The translations under genes were made by a program, and so were the position numbers. A stretch of 64,000 bases of DNA from an uncultured Bacilli bacterium (GTDB lineage Bacteria; Bacillota_I; Bacilli_A; RF39; UBA660): assembly GCA_934096265.1 (NCBI GenBank), contig CAKOLI010000001.1:124001-188000 (forward strand). Direction: 5' to 3'. Of this stretch, positions 35,601 to 50,600 are shown one piece after another (position 1 is the first letter of the stretch; each line of letters starts with the position of its first letter). The notes below the pieces were generated by a model that did not search any database, was not told the origin of the DNA, and saw only the letters and a program-made list of their open reading frames with translations.

Positions 35601-38600
35601 GAAACCCTACATTATACTGCCCAAAATAAATACCTAGATGGAGTAAAATTAACTGTAGATACTAACTATTTAGTACCAGTATTAAAATCTGGTATAGTAA
35701 TATATATTGGAGAAAAACCTAACTATGGTTCTACCGTAATAATCCAAGGAACTGATGAAATAGAAATATGGTACGCTAATATTTCAAATATAAACGTCTC
35801 ACTATATGACTATGTAACCATAGGAACCCTTCTAGGAGAAGTAAAAGATAATAATCTCTACTTAGTATATAGTCAAAATGGAAAGTATTTAAACTATGAA
35901 GAATTTCTTAAATAAAATAGAATTTTCTAATTATTACTTACTCATGGCCTTAAGCTTTATCTTAATAGGCTACTACAAAAACCTATTAATCTTCACAACA
36001 CTTATTATAATTCATGAACTAGGCCATGCCATCTCAGCATCTTTCTTTAAAGTAAAAATAAACAAAATAATTATCTATCCCTACGGAGGACTAACTAAAC
36101 TAGATAATTATCTAAATATTAAAATAAACAAAGAACTAATTATTTCAATATCAGGCCTACTATCCCAAACTCTATTTTATTACCTAATGATTTTTATTAA
36201 TAATAAATATCATTTTTTTAACGACTACACCATAAATATCCTTACAATGTATCATAAAAGTATGTTTATATTTAACTTACTACCAGTAATTCCCTTAGAT
36301 GGCTCTAAAATACTCTTATGTATACTTAATCGTATATTTCCATATAATTTAAGTAACTATCTAAGTATATACATATCTTTTATTACTCTAATAATATCTA
36401 TCTATATAATAAGAGATAATATAAACTATACATATATAATGACCCTATGTATATGTCTTAAAAATATCTATAATTTCTATAAAGAATGCACCTATCTATT
36501 TAACAAATTTATCCTAGAAAGATATCTATATCAATTTAACTTTAAACATATAAAAGTAATCAAAGACTATCATAATATGTATAAAGATTATAACCATATA
36601 ATAAAAGATAAAACTAAATACCAAAAAGAAGCTGACTTTTTAACAAAAATGTTTGACATTCATAAGTATTTATGATAAAATCTTATATGTTTGTAAGACC
36701 TCTGTTGTTAATTCAACCGCACTAAAAAGGTTATAAGTGATTAAATCCACCTCTAAGGCGAGTCTTATTTAAAATTTAAGGAGGTAAAATATGAAAGCAA
36801 TAATTGAAACTGGTGGTAAACAATACTACGTATCAGAAGGCAGTGTTATCTATGTTGAAAAGCTAGATACTCCTAAAGATGGAGAAGTTATTTTTGACAA
36901 AGTACTATTAGTAGATGGCCAAGCAGGAAATCCTTATGTTGATAATGCTAAAGTATCAGGTGTTGTACTAAAACAAGGTAAGAACAAGAAAATTACTATC
37001 TTCAAGTACAAACCAAAGAAAAAATCAACAAGAAGAAAAGTAGGTCATAGACAACCATACACTAAAGTTGAAATTAAATCAATTTCTAAGTAAGGTATAT
37101 AATGATTAAAGTAACAGTATCAAAAGATAATGAAGTAATTAAAAATATCACCATAAAAGGTCATGCTAATTATGCTCCCTATGGTAAAGATATTGTATGT
37201 GCAAGTGTTAGTACATTAGTAATTACTTCAATAAATAATATTATATCTCTTGATAACAAATCAGTAAAATATGATATTAAAAATGATAGTACGTATATTG
37301 AGTTACTTAGTAATAGTAATATTGCTATAAGTATTCTTAATAATATGATTAATTCTTTAATTGAATTAGAAAGTAACTATCCTAAAAACATAAAAGTAAC
37401 TATGTAAGGAGGGTAAAGAATGCCAAAGTTTTTAAAGTTAAATATACAACTATTCGCTCATAAAAAAGGACAAAGTTCTACTAGCAATGGTAGAGATTCT
37501 GAATCTAAAAGATTAGGTGCTAAAGCTAGTGATGGTGAATATATTACTGGAGGAAGTATTATATATCGTCAAAGAGGAACAAAAATTCATCCTGGAAATA
37601 ATGTAAGAAGAGGTAAAGATGACACTTTATATACAACTATTTCAGGATATGTAAAATATGAACGTTTAGGTAAAGATAGAAAACAAGTTAGTGTTTATGA
37701 AGAAAGGGCATAATAAGCTCTTTTTTCTTTACACATACATAAAAAAATGTCTAAAAATATCAAATCATATGCTATAATAAGAGGTATAGTTAGGAGATGT
37801 AACATGATACAAAATATAAATAATTATTATATGAGTTTAGCTTATCTTGAAAAAGAAAAATCTACTTGTGTAAGAAGAGGAGTAGGGGCAATAATTGTAA
37901 AAGATAATCACATTATAGGACGTGGATTTAATCATACCGTAGTAGGAAGCAAGCCATGTACTATCGATACGTGTATCCGTTTAAAAAATAACATTAAAAG
38001 TGGTACAAGACAAGAATATTGCGTAGCAACGCATGCTGAACAAGCTGCAATAATAGATGCATATAAAAATGGCTATAACCTAGAAGGAAGTTCTATATAT
38101 ATAACTGATTCTCCTTGTGTAATATGTGCAAGATTAATATGTGAATTTGGCATTAAAGAAGTATTCTTTAAAGATAGCTATCCTGATGAACTATCATTTG
38201 AAATATTAGAAAATGCAGGCATAACAGTAGAAAAAATATCTGATTACAAAGTTAAAAGAAGAATAAAGTAGATGAGGATTTGATATAAATGAACCAAGAT
38301 AAAATAAGAAATTTTAGCATTATAGCTCATATTGATCATGGTAAAAGTACTCTAGCAGACCGTATACTAGAACTAACTAATGCCGTTGATAAAAGACAAA
38401 TGAAAGACCAACTACTAGATAATATGGATATAGAAAGAGAAAGAGGCATAACCATAAAATTAAACGCAGTATCCTTAAAATATAAAGATTACACCTTAAA
38501 CCTAATAGATACACCAGGTCATGTAGATTTTACTTATGAAGTAAGTAGAAGCTTAGCAGCCTGTGAAGGAGCTGTTTTAGTTGTAGATGCTACTCAAGGT

Positions 38601-41600
38601 ATCGAAGCCCAAACACTCGCTAATATATACCTAGCCCTAGATAATAACCTAGAAATAATTCCTGTTATAAATAAAATAGACCTACCTAATGCTGAACCTA
38701 TGGTAAGAGCTAAAGAACTATGCGATACATTTGGCTTTAACATGGAAGATATAATATTCACTTCAGGCAAAACAGGCAAGGGTGTAGACCAACTACTAGA
38801 TGCCATAATATCTAAAGTACCAAGCCCTAAAGGCAATATTACAAGCCCATTAAGAGCACTAATCTTTGATAGCTACTTTGATGCATACCGTGGTGTAGTC
38901 TGCATGGTAAGAGTAGTAGATGGAAGCATTGAAGTAGGAAACACTATTAAAATGATGAGTACTAACGCCACATACGAAGTAGTAGAACTAGGTATAAATA
39001 CTCCTAAAGAAGAACATAAAGACATTCTAATGCCTGGAGACGTCGGCTTTATCACCGCGGGTATTAAAAGCATAGAAGATGTAAAAGTAGGAGATACCAT
39101 TACCCTAAATAAAAACCCATCTACAACCCCATTACCAGGATACAAAGAAATAAAACCAATGGTCTTCTGTGGATTATATCCAATCGATTCTAAAAAATAC
39201 CCCAACTTACGTGAGGCTTTAGAAAAACTAAAACTAAATGACGCATCCTTAACCTTTGAACCAGAAACCTCAGTTAGTCTAGGCTTTGGTTATCGAACTG
39301 GCTTCCTAGGACTATTACATATGGAAATAATAGAAGAAAGAATAGAAAGAGAGTTTGGTATTGACCTAATCGCAACCTCACCATCTGTAATCTATGAAAT
39401 AAAACTAACAGATGGAGAAGTAATAAGAGTAGATAATCCAACAAAATTTCCAGACAAAGTAAGAATAAAAGAAGTAAAAGAACCATATATTAAAACAAAC
39501 ATCTTCGTTCCTTCAAACTATATTGGTAGTGTTATGGAATTATGCCAAGAAAAAAGAGGCAACTACTTAAATATGGAATACGTAGATAACACAAGAGTAA
39601 ATATCCATTATGAACTCCCCCTATCAGAAATAGTATATGATTTCTTCAACAAATTAAAAAGCTATACCAAAGGATATGCCTCATTTGACTATGAACTAAT
39701 AGGCTACAAAACATCAGATTTAGTAAAACTAGATATATTAATAAACGGAGAAATAGTAGATGCTCTAAGCATAATTGTTCATAAAGACTTTACTTATAAA
39801 CGTGGCAAAGTAATAGTAGAAAACCTAAAGAAAATTATCCCAAGACAAATGTTTGAAGTCCCTATTCAAGCAGTTATAGGTAGCAAAGTAATCGCAAGAA
39901 GTGATATCAAAGCAATGAGAAAAAATGTCTTAGCAAAATGCTACGGAGGAGACGTAACTAGAAAAAGAAAACTACTAGAACGCCAAAAAGAAGGAAAAAA
40001 GAGGATGAAACAAATTGGTAGAGTAGAAATTCCACAAGAAGCATTCTTATCTATTCTAGCAACAGAAGAAAAAGAAATAAAAGAAAATAGTTAGAAGGCC
40101 ATTATGAAAAAATTAAATGTAATTGATGCTTTAGTAAATGGAAATAAAGAAAAATTAAAAACAATATGTACTATGTTAGAAGAAAATTTTGATACATCTA
40201 TAGAAGAAATATTTATATATATAAGTACTACAATCACAAGCTATGAAATAGAAGAACACGAAGTATTTAACTGTCTTAAAAATCTAAACTATATTTTAAA
40301 ATCTAATTTAGATAGCCATAAACTATCAATAATAATATCTAAATATGAAAAACTATTACAATGTTTCCCCAAAGATTCTAAATATTATAACTTTATAAAC
40401 AGTACTATTAATAAATGTAAAAATAAAAAACAAGAAGTAAATAATCTAGTAGCATATGAAACATTAAAATACATAATCTTTGAATTAAAAGATATAAACA
40501 TAATAAAAAAACTTCTAAATGATTACAAAAGCATTATCTATGATAAAGCATGTAATAATATCTTATATGATATTATTAAAACATACTTATCAACTAACAA
40601 AGATGAGTTTTATTATAAACAAATAATAAATTCTATGCTATATAGAAAAGAAGTATTTATAAATAAAGATAATAAAAGTAAAATATATGATTTATTAAAG
40701 ACTAATAAAAAGAATAAAAAATCAAAAGAAATAGAATGCATCTTAGATGAAAACGAATTAAAACTAAATAAATTAGGTATTAAAAACAGAAATAACCTAT
40801 CTATAGATTATAAGTTTACTAAAGAAGGAAGATATGACTTTACAGACCAATATGTAATTAGTATAGATGGAGAAGAAAGTATCTGTTTAGATGACGCTAT
40901 TAGCTTAGTTAGTAATGAAGATGGTACCAATACCCTATATATTCATATAACAGATATCTATGACATCTTAAAAAATAATACAGAAGTAGATAAATATGCA
41001 TATGAATTAGGAGAAACTCTCTATTTATATGATCAAGCTTATCCCATGCTTCCTTTTGAAATATCATACGACATTGGTTCATTACTCCATAACCAAATGA
41101 GAAATTCTATTACTTTTGTAGTTAAACTAGATAATAATTATGACTTTATAGGTAGTAATATTACTGACTATTTTAGCATCGTAAAAGGAACTATCATAAA
41201 CAAAGCTAGTCTAGCTTATCAACCAGTAGATGACATTCTAAAAAGAGGGTGTACTAATCCAAAACTCCAACAAATGCTAATTAATCTATCTCAAATAGCC
41301 TCTAAACTACATAATGATAATCCTAATAAAGATATATATTATCAAGCACAAAATATTAAAAATAAAGAAATAGGACTATCTACTCCAGTAGAAAGTAACT
41401 ATACAAATATATACACTGGAGCTAGAATAGTAGAAGAATTAATGGTACTAATTAACAGACTATGCCCAGAATACTTTAATAAATTAGATTATCCCTTCTT
41501 ATACAGAATATGTGAAAATGAAGTAGCATCTAATAAAGACAACTTAAAAAATCTATTAGACAACTTTATAACCACAAGAAACATAGCACATAAAAAAATC

Positions 41601-44600
41601 AAATATAACACAATCATGTCATACTTTAGTGACTTTCTAGCAGAAGCTAAATATTCTCCTGAAAATAAAGGTCATATAGGTGTTAAATGTGACTATTACG
41701 CACATGTAACTTGCCCCGCTAGAAGATATGCTGATATTATTAACCAAAAACTAATTTATGATATTATGTTTAATAAAAATACTAATCTATACTCTCTAAA
41801 CTTATGGCATAATAGACTAGAACAAATTGCTAGACATCTAAATGAACGTAGCAAAATTAATGAAGATATAGCAACACAATATTATCATGCAAAACAAAGA
41901 AAGAAATAACCGACAAATAATGTAAAATATATGTCAAATAAAGTAATTCTTTCTTTTTTTATGCTATACTTAACTTAATGATAGTGCACAGCCACTATTA
42001 TAGTAGTATGAGATGGGGTGTATAGGGGGATTTGAATACTAAAAATAAAAACAAATATTAGTAATATAAGGAGGTAATTATGAAAAAGAAAAAGAATACT
42101 TTAGCCAATATCCTTTTAGTCTTAGCAGTAACAGTAGCACAATTTGTACCTAGCATACAAGTTTTCGCGGACGCTCTTACTGAAGAAGTAGGACTAACAG
42201 TAAGTATTAAAAATGAAGAAGATACTTATGTAAGTATATATGATAATTATACTGTTAATTACACTGGAACTGATATATACAAATACGATATTATGGTTAA
42301 AACTAATAATTATACACTAGATGGTAATAATTATTTACTAGCTTTAGAAAATGATATTTATACTATCAACTATAATAAAAAAATATTAAGTAACAACGAA
42401 AGATATGTACTTTCTAAAGCATCAAACGACTATGTTATGGATAACATAAGTCTAACTGCTCTTAAATTTAATGGCAAAATGACTTTAAAATTAAAATTAT
42501 ATGAAATAGATGACATATATGATGATATTAACAATGGAATAACAGACATATATGACGTTGACTTAACTAATAAAGAAGCTATATTAACTAAAGAAATTAG
42601 TATCATAAGCACAGGTTATACTAATAAAATTAATATAAATTCAGTAAAATATCAAACAGATAATATCTTAGTAGATCAAAACGAAAACATATACACTATA
42701 GATGCTACTAAATTAGCTACCAATGATATAGAACTTAACTTTATGCCTCTACTACAAAATGCTGATTTAGAAGAACCATACTATGTATATTACACCATTA
42801 ATGGCTTATTTATAGGATTAGATACAGTTAATTATAATGGTAACCAAAAAGTCCTATCAGACCTATCAAATCTTATAAATGGAGAATACAAATTAGATAT
42901 TAACATAGTAGATAAACTAAACAATGAAATTACATCTACATCACTTGACTTTAGCTTAGCAAATAGTAATAAAGTCCTAACCAAAGAAGACTTTAAAGAA
43001 GAAAATATTAACCTATCAACATTACTAAGCTATAATAACCTATCAGATAGTGACAAAGAATCTTTATCACTTGATGATAAAGACTTAGAAAATATAGATA
43101 ATCTAACTAATTATTATAGTACAGATTATTATATAGATGAAAATATTAGTAGTACACTATCTAGTGCTAACTATTATATAGATAGTTTCTATAAAATAAA
43201 AGAAAATACTACTAAAGTATTTATTGTAAATGGAACATTAAACCACATAGGCGCTAATGACAATCGTATCAATCTAAATATCTTAAACAATCTATTTACA
43301 TCTTCAAATAACAATGTAATAGTATTAGCATATGATGAAAATGGTGACAAATTAGATAATGATACATATCTTAAAACCAATATGACATTAGAGTTTTATG
43401 TAAATGGCCTAAAGAATACTTACAAAGTAGCCCTACTAGGTAATTTATCTAGTAAAGATGGTTATGTTAATCATGATGATATAATTAATATAATTGATAT
43501 TGCTATTAATAGTAGTAAGCTTGGTGATATTTATAAACTAGTAAGTGATATTAATCATGATGGTAATACTAACATCTTAGATACTACTAATCTTATGAAT
43601 TTACTTAAAAATGGAGGCATTCCATTTACTAGCACAGAAAATCCAATTGTAAGTAATATAAAAGCAATTTTAAATCCAGATAAAACAGAAGTTAGAGTAG
43701 GAGATACTTTCGAACTTAGCCTTATTGTTAAAAACTTCAAAAATAACAAAATATCTGGCCTAGAAGGTATTATTAATTATGATAAAACATTAATAGAATG
43801 TACAAGTATATTAAACATAAATGACTGGTATGGAAATATAAATGTAATTAATAATGACTCATATGGTAAATTCTTAACATCAGGTTATACTACCTTAGAT
43901 AAAGATACTACAGTACTAACATATACATTCAAAGCCTTAAAAGAAGGCGATGCTAAAGTATATATAGATAATCTAAAATCTGCATTAAATGGCATAGAAG
44001 TAACTCTAAAAGATACTAAAACAAACACCGTATCAGTAAAAATTAATAGAGCATTATATTCAAACAACAATATCAGTAGCATTAAATTCAGTACTGGTAA
44101 ATTAAACCATCCATTTGATAAAGAAGTATTAAAATATACACTATATGTTGATTATCGTACAACAAGTATTAATATAAGTGGACTACTTGAAAATGAATTT
44201 GCCACTACTACCGCTTTTAAAGAATACGACCTAACAGGTTATAGAACTACTATAACTATCCCTGTTACTGCCGAAGATGGCACAGTAAAAACTTATGTAA
44301 TAGATGTAATTAAAGTAGATAACAGAAGCAGTAATAATTATCTAAAAGATTTAAAAATAGATGGTGCTAACATTGAATTTGATAAGAAAAATACTGAATA
44401 TAGCATTATTGTAGAAAACCATATAACAGAATTATCAATATTAGCAACTGCTGAAGATGCTAAATCAGAAGTAACAATTACTGGTAACAAAGGCCTAAAA
44501 GTAGGAGATAATACTATTGAAGTAAAAGTACAAGCCGAAAATGGCAGTACTAGAGTATACAAAATCAATGTTACTAGAAAAGATAAAGAAAAAGTAGTAG

Positions 44601-47600
44601 AAGAAGTAAATAATAAAAATTCAAAATTAGTTCTAATAATTCTTATTGTTGCCACTTTAGCGGCATTAATATACCTAATATTTAAAGACAACAAAAAAGA
44701 AGAAAATAAAGAATTTAAATTAAAAGATAGACCATACAATAAAAAGCAATAGCTAAAAGTCCTATTGCTTTTTTATATCATATACATATTACTATCTGGT
44801 TCATTATTATATATATTAGTGGTATTTCCTCCATACTGACCTTCTAATCTACTAACTCTAGCATTAAGCCTACTTACTTGCTTTTCCAAATTACTAATTC
44901 TATTCTCATAATTACCCATGTTATTATTCATCTGATTAGGCATCATCCCTTGACTAGGCATCATCATTCCCTGATTAGGTAACATTCCCTGGCTAGGCAT
45001 CATCATCCCTTGATTAGGCATCATTCCAGCATACCCATAGTTAGAATAAAACATATCTCTATCCTTATTATCATTCATACGCATATCACCTCTTATTCAT
45101 AACTATTATATGTCATAAAGAAAATAAAGATACTATATATTTACAAATTATATTCATTAGTGTATACTATATAAATAGATATAAGGAGGACCCATGAGAC
45201 TAAAAAACGTAAAAAATGCTAAAGAAATCATAGAAAAAGGAACATATTATTTACCTAACCCCAAAGATTATATTGGAAGGTATAAAGAACTATTTAACAA
45301 CAACAATGAAATTCATATAGAAATAGGCATGGGTAAAGGTAAGTTTATTATAGATAATGCTATAGCCCACAAAGACATAAACTATATAGGCATAGAAAAA
45401 TATGACAGCGTCATCGTAAGAGCAATTCAAAAATCTAACCAACTAGAACTTCCAAACTTAAAACTAATAAAAATAGATGCATTAGAACTAGACCAAATAT
45501 TTAATAAAGAAGTAGACCTAATTTACCTAAATTTCTCTGATCCATGGCCTAAAGATAGACATACCAAAAGACGATTAACTAGCCCGACATTCTTATCTAT
45601 CTATGATAAAATATCTAAAAATAAACCACATATTATTCAAAAAACAGACAACATAGACCTATTTAACTATTCACTAGATACCTTAAAAGATAATGGCTAT
45701 GAAATACTATCTATAACTAATGACTTACACAGTACAAACATTCCTAATATAAATACTGAATACGAAGACAAGTTTGTTAGTAACAATATCAAAATCAACA
45801 GATTAGAAGCTATTAAAAAATAAAATATCAAAATATAGTAAATTCATTCTTTACTATATTTTTTTTAAAATTTTTACTACATAAATCTACATAAATTGTC
45901 TAATTTCTTCCACTTCATTGCAAATATTTTAAAAAATAGTGTATAATTAAATAAAGAGGTGTCATATGAAAGTAATAATTAGTGCAGGAGGTACAGGAGG
46001 ACATATATATCCTGCCTTAGCTATTATAAATAAAATTAAAGAAAAAGAAAAAGATAGTGAATTTTTATATGTAGGAACCCATAATAGAATGGAAAAAGAT
46101 TTAATACCAAAACTAAACATAAAATATATCCCACTAGAAATAATTGGCTTTAATAGGAAAAAACTATTAAGCAATTTCAAAACAATTAAACTTTTCTTAA
46201 AAGCAAGAAAAAAGTCAAAACAAATTATAAAAGAATTTAAACCAGATGTTGTAATCGGTTGTGGTGGATACGTAACAGCTCCCTTAATAAGTGAAGCTAG
46301 TGCCTTAGGTATTCCTACCTTTATACATGAACAAAATAGTGTAGTAGGTCTTAGTAATAAGTTCTTAAGTAGATATGCTACTAAAATAGGTGTATCCTTT
46401 GAAAGCACCATTTCATCATTTCCAAAAGGCAAAGCCATCTATACAGGAAATCCATGTAGTGAAAATGCCTTCAACATCAAACCCGCGACCAAAAAAGAAT
46501 TTGGAGTAAATATAACCTCTAAACTAGTATTAATAGTAATGGGAAGCCTAGGTTCAACATCCGTAAATGACAAAATAGTAAAAATTATTCCCAAATTTAA
46601 AGACAAAAAATATGAAATCATCTTTGTAACTGGAAATAATTACTATGAAAAAATAAAAGATATAAAAGTACCTAAAAACATTCATATCCTCCCATATGTA
46701 TCTGATATGCCTAGATTAATGAAAATAACAGACCTAATGGTCTCACGAGCAGGAGCATCTACAATGAGTGAAATAAGTGCCTTAGAAATACCAACAATCT
46801 TTATACCAAGCCCATACGTTCCAAATAATCATCAGTACAAAAATGCCTATGACTGGGTAACAAAAGAAAGTGCTATGTTACTAGAAGAAAAAGATTTAAA
46901 CGAAAATAACTTAATAGAAATGATTGATAATCTATTAAATGATAAAGAAAAATACAACAAAATTAAAAATAATCTAAGTAAACTAAAAGTAACAGATAGT
47001 GCACTTAGAATATATAATATCATAAAGGAAATGGTTGATAACAATGGAAGAGTTAATTAAAATAATAAGAAAAAATAAACTAGGTAAATTATTAGAAAGT
47101 GTCTCACTAAAAATATTTAATACATACAAACTTTCTCCCCAAGCAAGAGTTATTTATTATACTAAAGATATCCCTTCACTAATTTATGTTTTAACTTATT
47201 TAAAAGAACATAACTTAAAATACATAATACTAGGAAAAGGAAGCAATGTAATATTTAATTTTGACTATTATGATGGAATGATTATCAAACTAGACTATTT
47301 AAACAGTTTAGAAATTAATGGAACAACAGTTACCGTAGGAAGTGGCTATTCTCTTCCTAAACTAGCAATGCATACTGCTAAACTTGGATTATCTGGCTTA
47401 GAATTTGCTCAAGGTATCCCAGGAACAGTAGGAGGTTCCATCTATATGAACGCAGGTGCCTATAAAAAAGATATGGGCTATATCGTTACTAAAATTAAAG
47501 TTTTAACACCAGATTTAAAAGTAAAAACCATGTATAACAAAGATTTAAACTTCCATTATCGCACATCCTTCTTAAAAGAACATAAAGATTACATATGCCT

Positions 47601-50600
47601 AGAAGCAACACTAAAATTAGCAAGACAAGATAAAGAAGAAATATTAAATTTAATAAAAACAAGAAGAGCCAAAAGACTAGAATCACAACCACTAGAATAT
47701 CCTTCCGCAGGAAGTGTATTTCGTAACCCAGAAAATAATTATGCAGGTAAACTTATTGAAGATTTAAACCTAAAAGGTTATAATATTAATGGAGCAGAAA
47801 TATCTACCAAACATGCAAACTTCATTATTAACAAAAATAAATGTAGTGGTAAAGATATTGTTAGCTTAATAAACCTAATTAAAGATAAAGTATATGAAGA
47901 ATATAAAATAAACTTAGTACTAGAACAAGAAATAATCGAATAAAGAGGACATTATGCCAAAAAAAATAAAAGTAACCGTAAAAAAAAGAAAAATAAACAC
48001 TAAAAAAGTACTATTATTCTTACTAATTATCTATATTATCTTCTATATAGTTATAGAAATAATAGACTATCCTATAAAAAACATCTATATAATAGGTAAC
48101 AACACTATAAGTGACTATGAAATAATCACATCATCAGGCCTATCTTCTTATCCATCACTAATTAAAACAAGTACTAAAAAAGTAGAAAAAAAATTGCTTA
48201 CTAACAACTACATAAAAAACGTATCTATTAAAAAGAAATTCAAAAGTAAATTAATAATAGAAATAGAAGAAAGAAGATTACTGTGCCTAACTACAAATAA
48301 TAAAATAATCACTAACGATGGAGTATACTTAGATAATATATATACTATAAAAGACTTACCTACATTAATAAACGAAATACCAAGTGATATCTTTGAAAAA
48401 TTTTATAAAAACTTTGACAAAGTAGATGATAATATTCTAAATAAAATATCTCAAATAGAATATGCAACTACTCAAGTAGATAAAGAAAGATTTTTATTAT
48501 ACATGAATGATGGTAACTATGTATATATCACATTAGATAAAATAACAAAATTAAATAAATATGATGAAATATACAAAGAATTAGAAGGTAAAAAAGGAAT
48601 TTTAAATTTAGATTCTGGTAATTCTTTTGAAATAAAGGAGGCTTAATATGAAAGAAGAAAACATACCTATGCATGTAGGTATCATAGTAGATGGCAATGG
48701 AAGATGGGCAAAAGAAAAAGGACTAAGTAGAAGTAAAGGTCACTTAGCAGGTAGCAAAAATCTAAAAAAAATAGCTCTATATGCCTTTAAAAGAGGCATA
48801 AAAGTCCTAAGCGTCTTTGTCTTTTCAACAGAAAACTTCAAAAGAAGTAAAGAAGAAGTAGACTACCTAATGAATTTATTCATAAAAGCCTTTAAAACTG
48901 ACTTTAAAATATTTCATGAAAAAGACGTAAAAGTAATCTTTTCAGGTGAAAAAGAAGGATTACCTAAAGAAGTTATAAACACCATGGAAACCATGGAAGA
49001 AAAGACTAAAAACAATCAAAGTGGAATTTTAAATGTATGCATTAACTATGGAGGAAGAAGAGAAATAGTTAATACCACTAAAAAACTAATTAACAAAGTT
49101 TTAAATAATGAACTAAACATAAACGATATAGACGAAGAATGTATAAGAAAAAATCTATATTATGATTTACCTGATATTGACTTATTAATTAGAACTAGTG
49201 GAGAATTAAGACTAAGCAATTTTATGCTATATCAATCTTCATATGCAGAATTATATTTCACTAAAGTATACTTCCCATCTTTTAGTGAAAAAGACTTTGA
49301 TACTGCCATAACAGAATATAACAAAAGAAATAGAAGATACGGAGGAATAAACAATGAAAAAACGAATCATTAGTGCTATCATAATCATACTAATATTTAT
49401 AATATCTTTATGCGTAAACAAAATATTCTTTACCTTATTAATGACCCTATGTGGAATATTAGCCTTAAAAGAATTATTAAAAGTACATAACATAGAATCA
49501 TTATCCCTATTAAATCTCTTATCATACTTAAATTTAATTGTTATAATTCTAAGTAATAACATAATAAAAATAAATACAACATATCCTATTATCTTAACTA
49601 TTTTAATATCTCTTATGCTATTAGTATTTTATAATGATAACAAAAAATATAATATAAATAATGCCTTATATGTAATGGGCTGCATAATTCTATTAGGACT
49701 TAGCTTTAATAACATAATCAATTTTAGAATAACATCAGTAAGCTTATGCATATATATATTCTTACTATCATCAATCACTGATACATTTGCTTATATCGGA
49801 GGCTCATTAATAGGGAAACACAAACTAACAGAAATCTCTCCTAAAAAAACATGGGAAGGCAGCATAGTGGGAACCGTTATGGGAAGCATCTTTAGTATAA
49901 TGTATTACATAACTGTAGTAAATAACTTACCATTAATCCCAGTAATTATAATGAGCATCTTACTAACTATCTTATCCCAAATAGGGGACTTAGTATTCAG
50001 TGATATAAAAAGATATTTTAACATAAAAGACTATTCTAATATAATACCAGGACACGGAGGAATATTAGACAGATTTGATAGTATTATTTTTGTATCCTTA
50101 GGATTAACATTAATATTAGAATTATTATAGGAGGTAATTATGACATTAATATATTTTATTTTAATACTAGGAGCTATAGTATTTGTCCATGAACTAGGAC
50201 ATTTTATCTTTGCTAGATTATCAGGAGTATACGTATACGAATTTTCAATAGGCATGGGTAAAAAAATTCTATCATACAAGAAAAAAGATGGTGAAACAGA
50301 ATATTGCCTAAGACTAGTTCCACTAGGAGGATTTTGCCAAATTGCAGGAGAAAATGGTGATATTGAAGAAGACAAAATACCAAAAGACAGAAAAATGTGC
50401 AACAAATCATTCATCCAAAGATTTGCAATATTATTCTTTGGAGCAGGTTTTAACTTTATCTTTGCATACATCTTACTATTTACAATAGGCTTATGTTATG
50501 GAAGCATAAATGAAAAACCAATAATTGGTGCAATCATGGAAGATTACCCAGCATATCAAGCAGGACTACAAAAAGATGATATAATAATCTCTTTAAATAA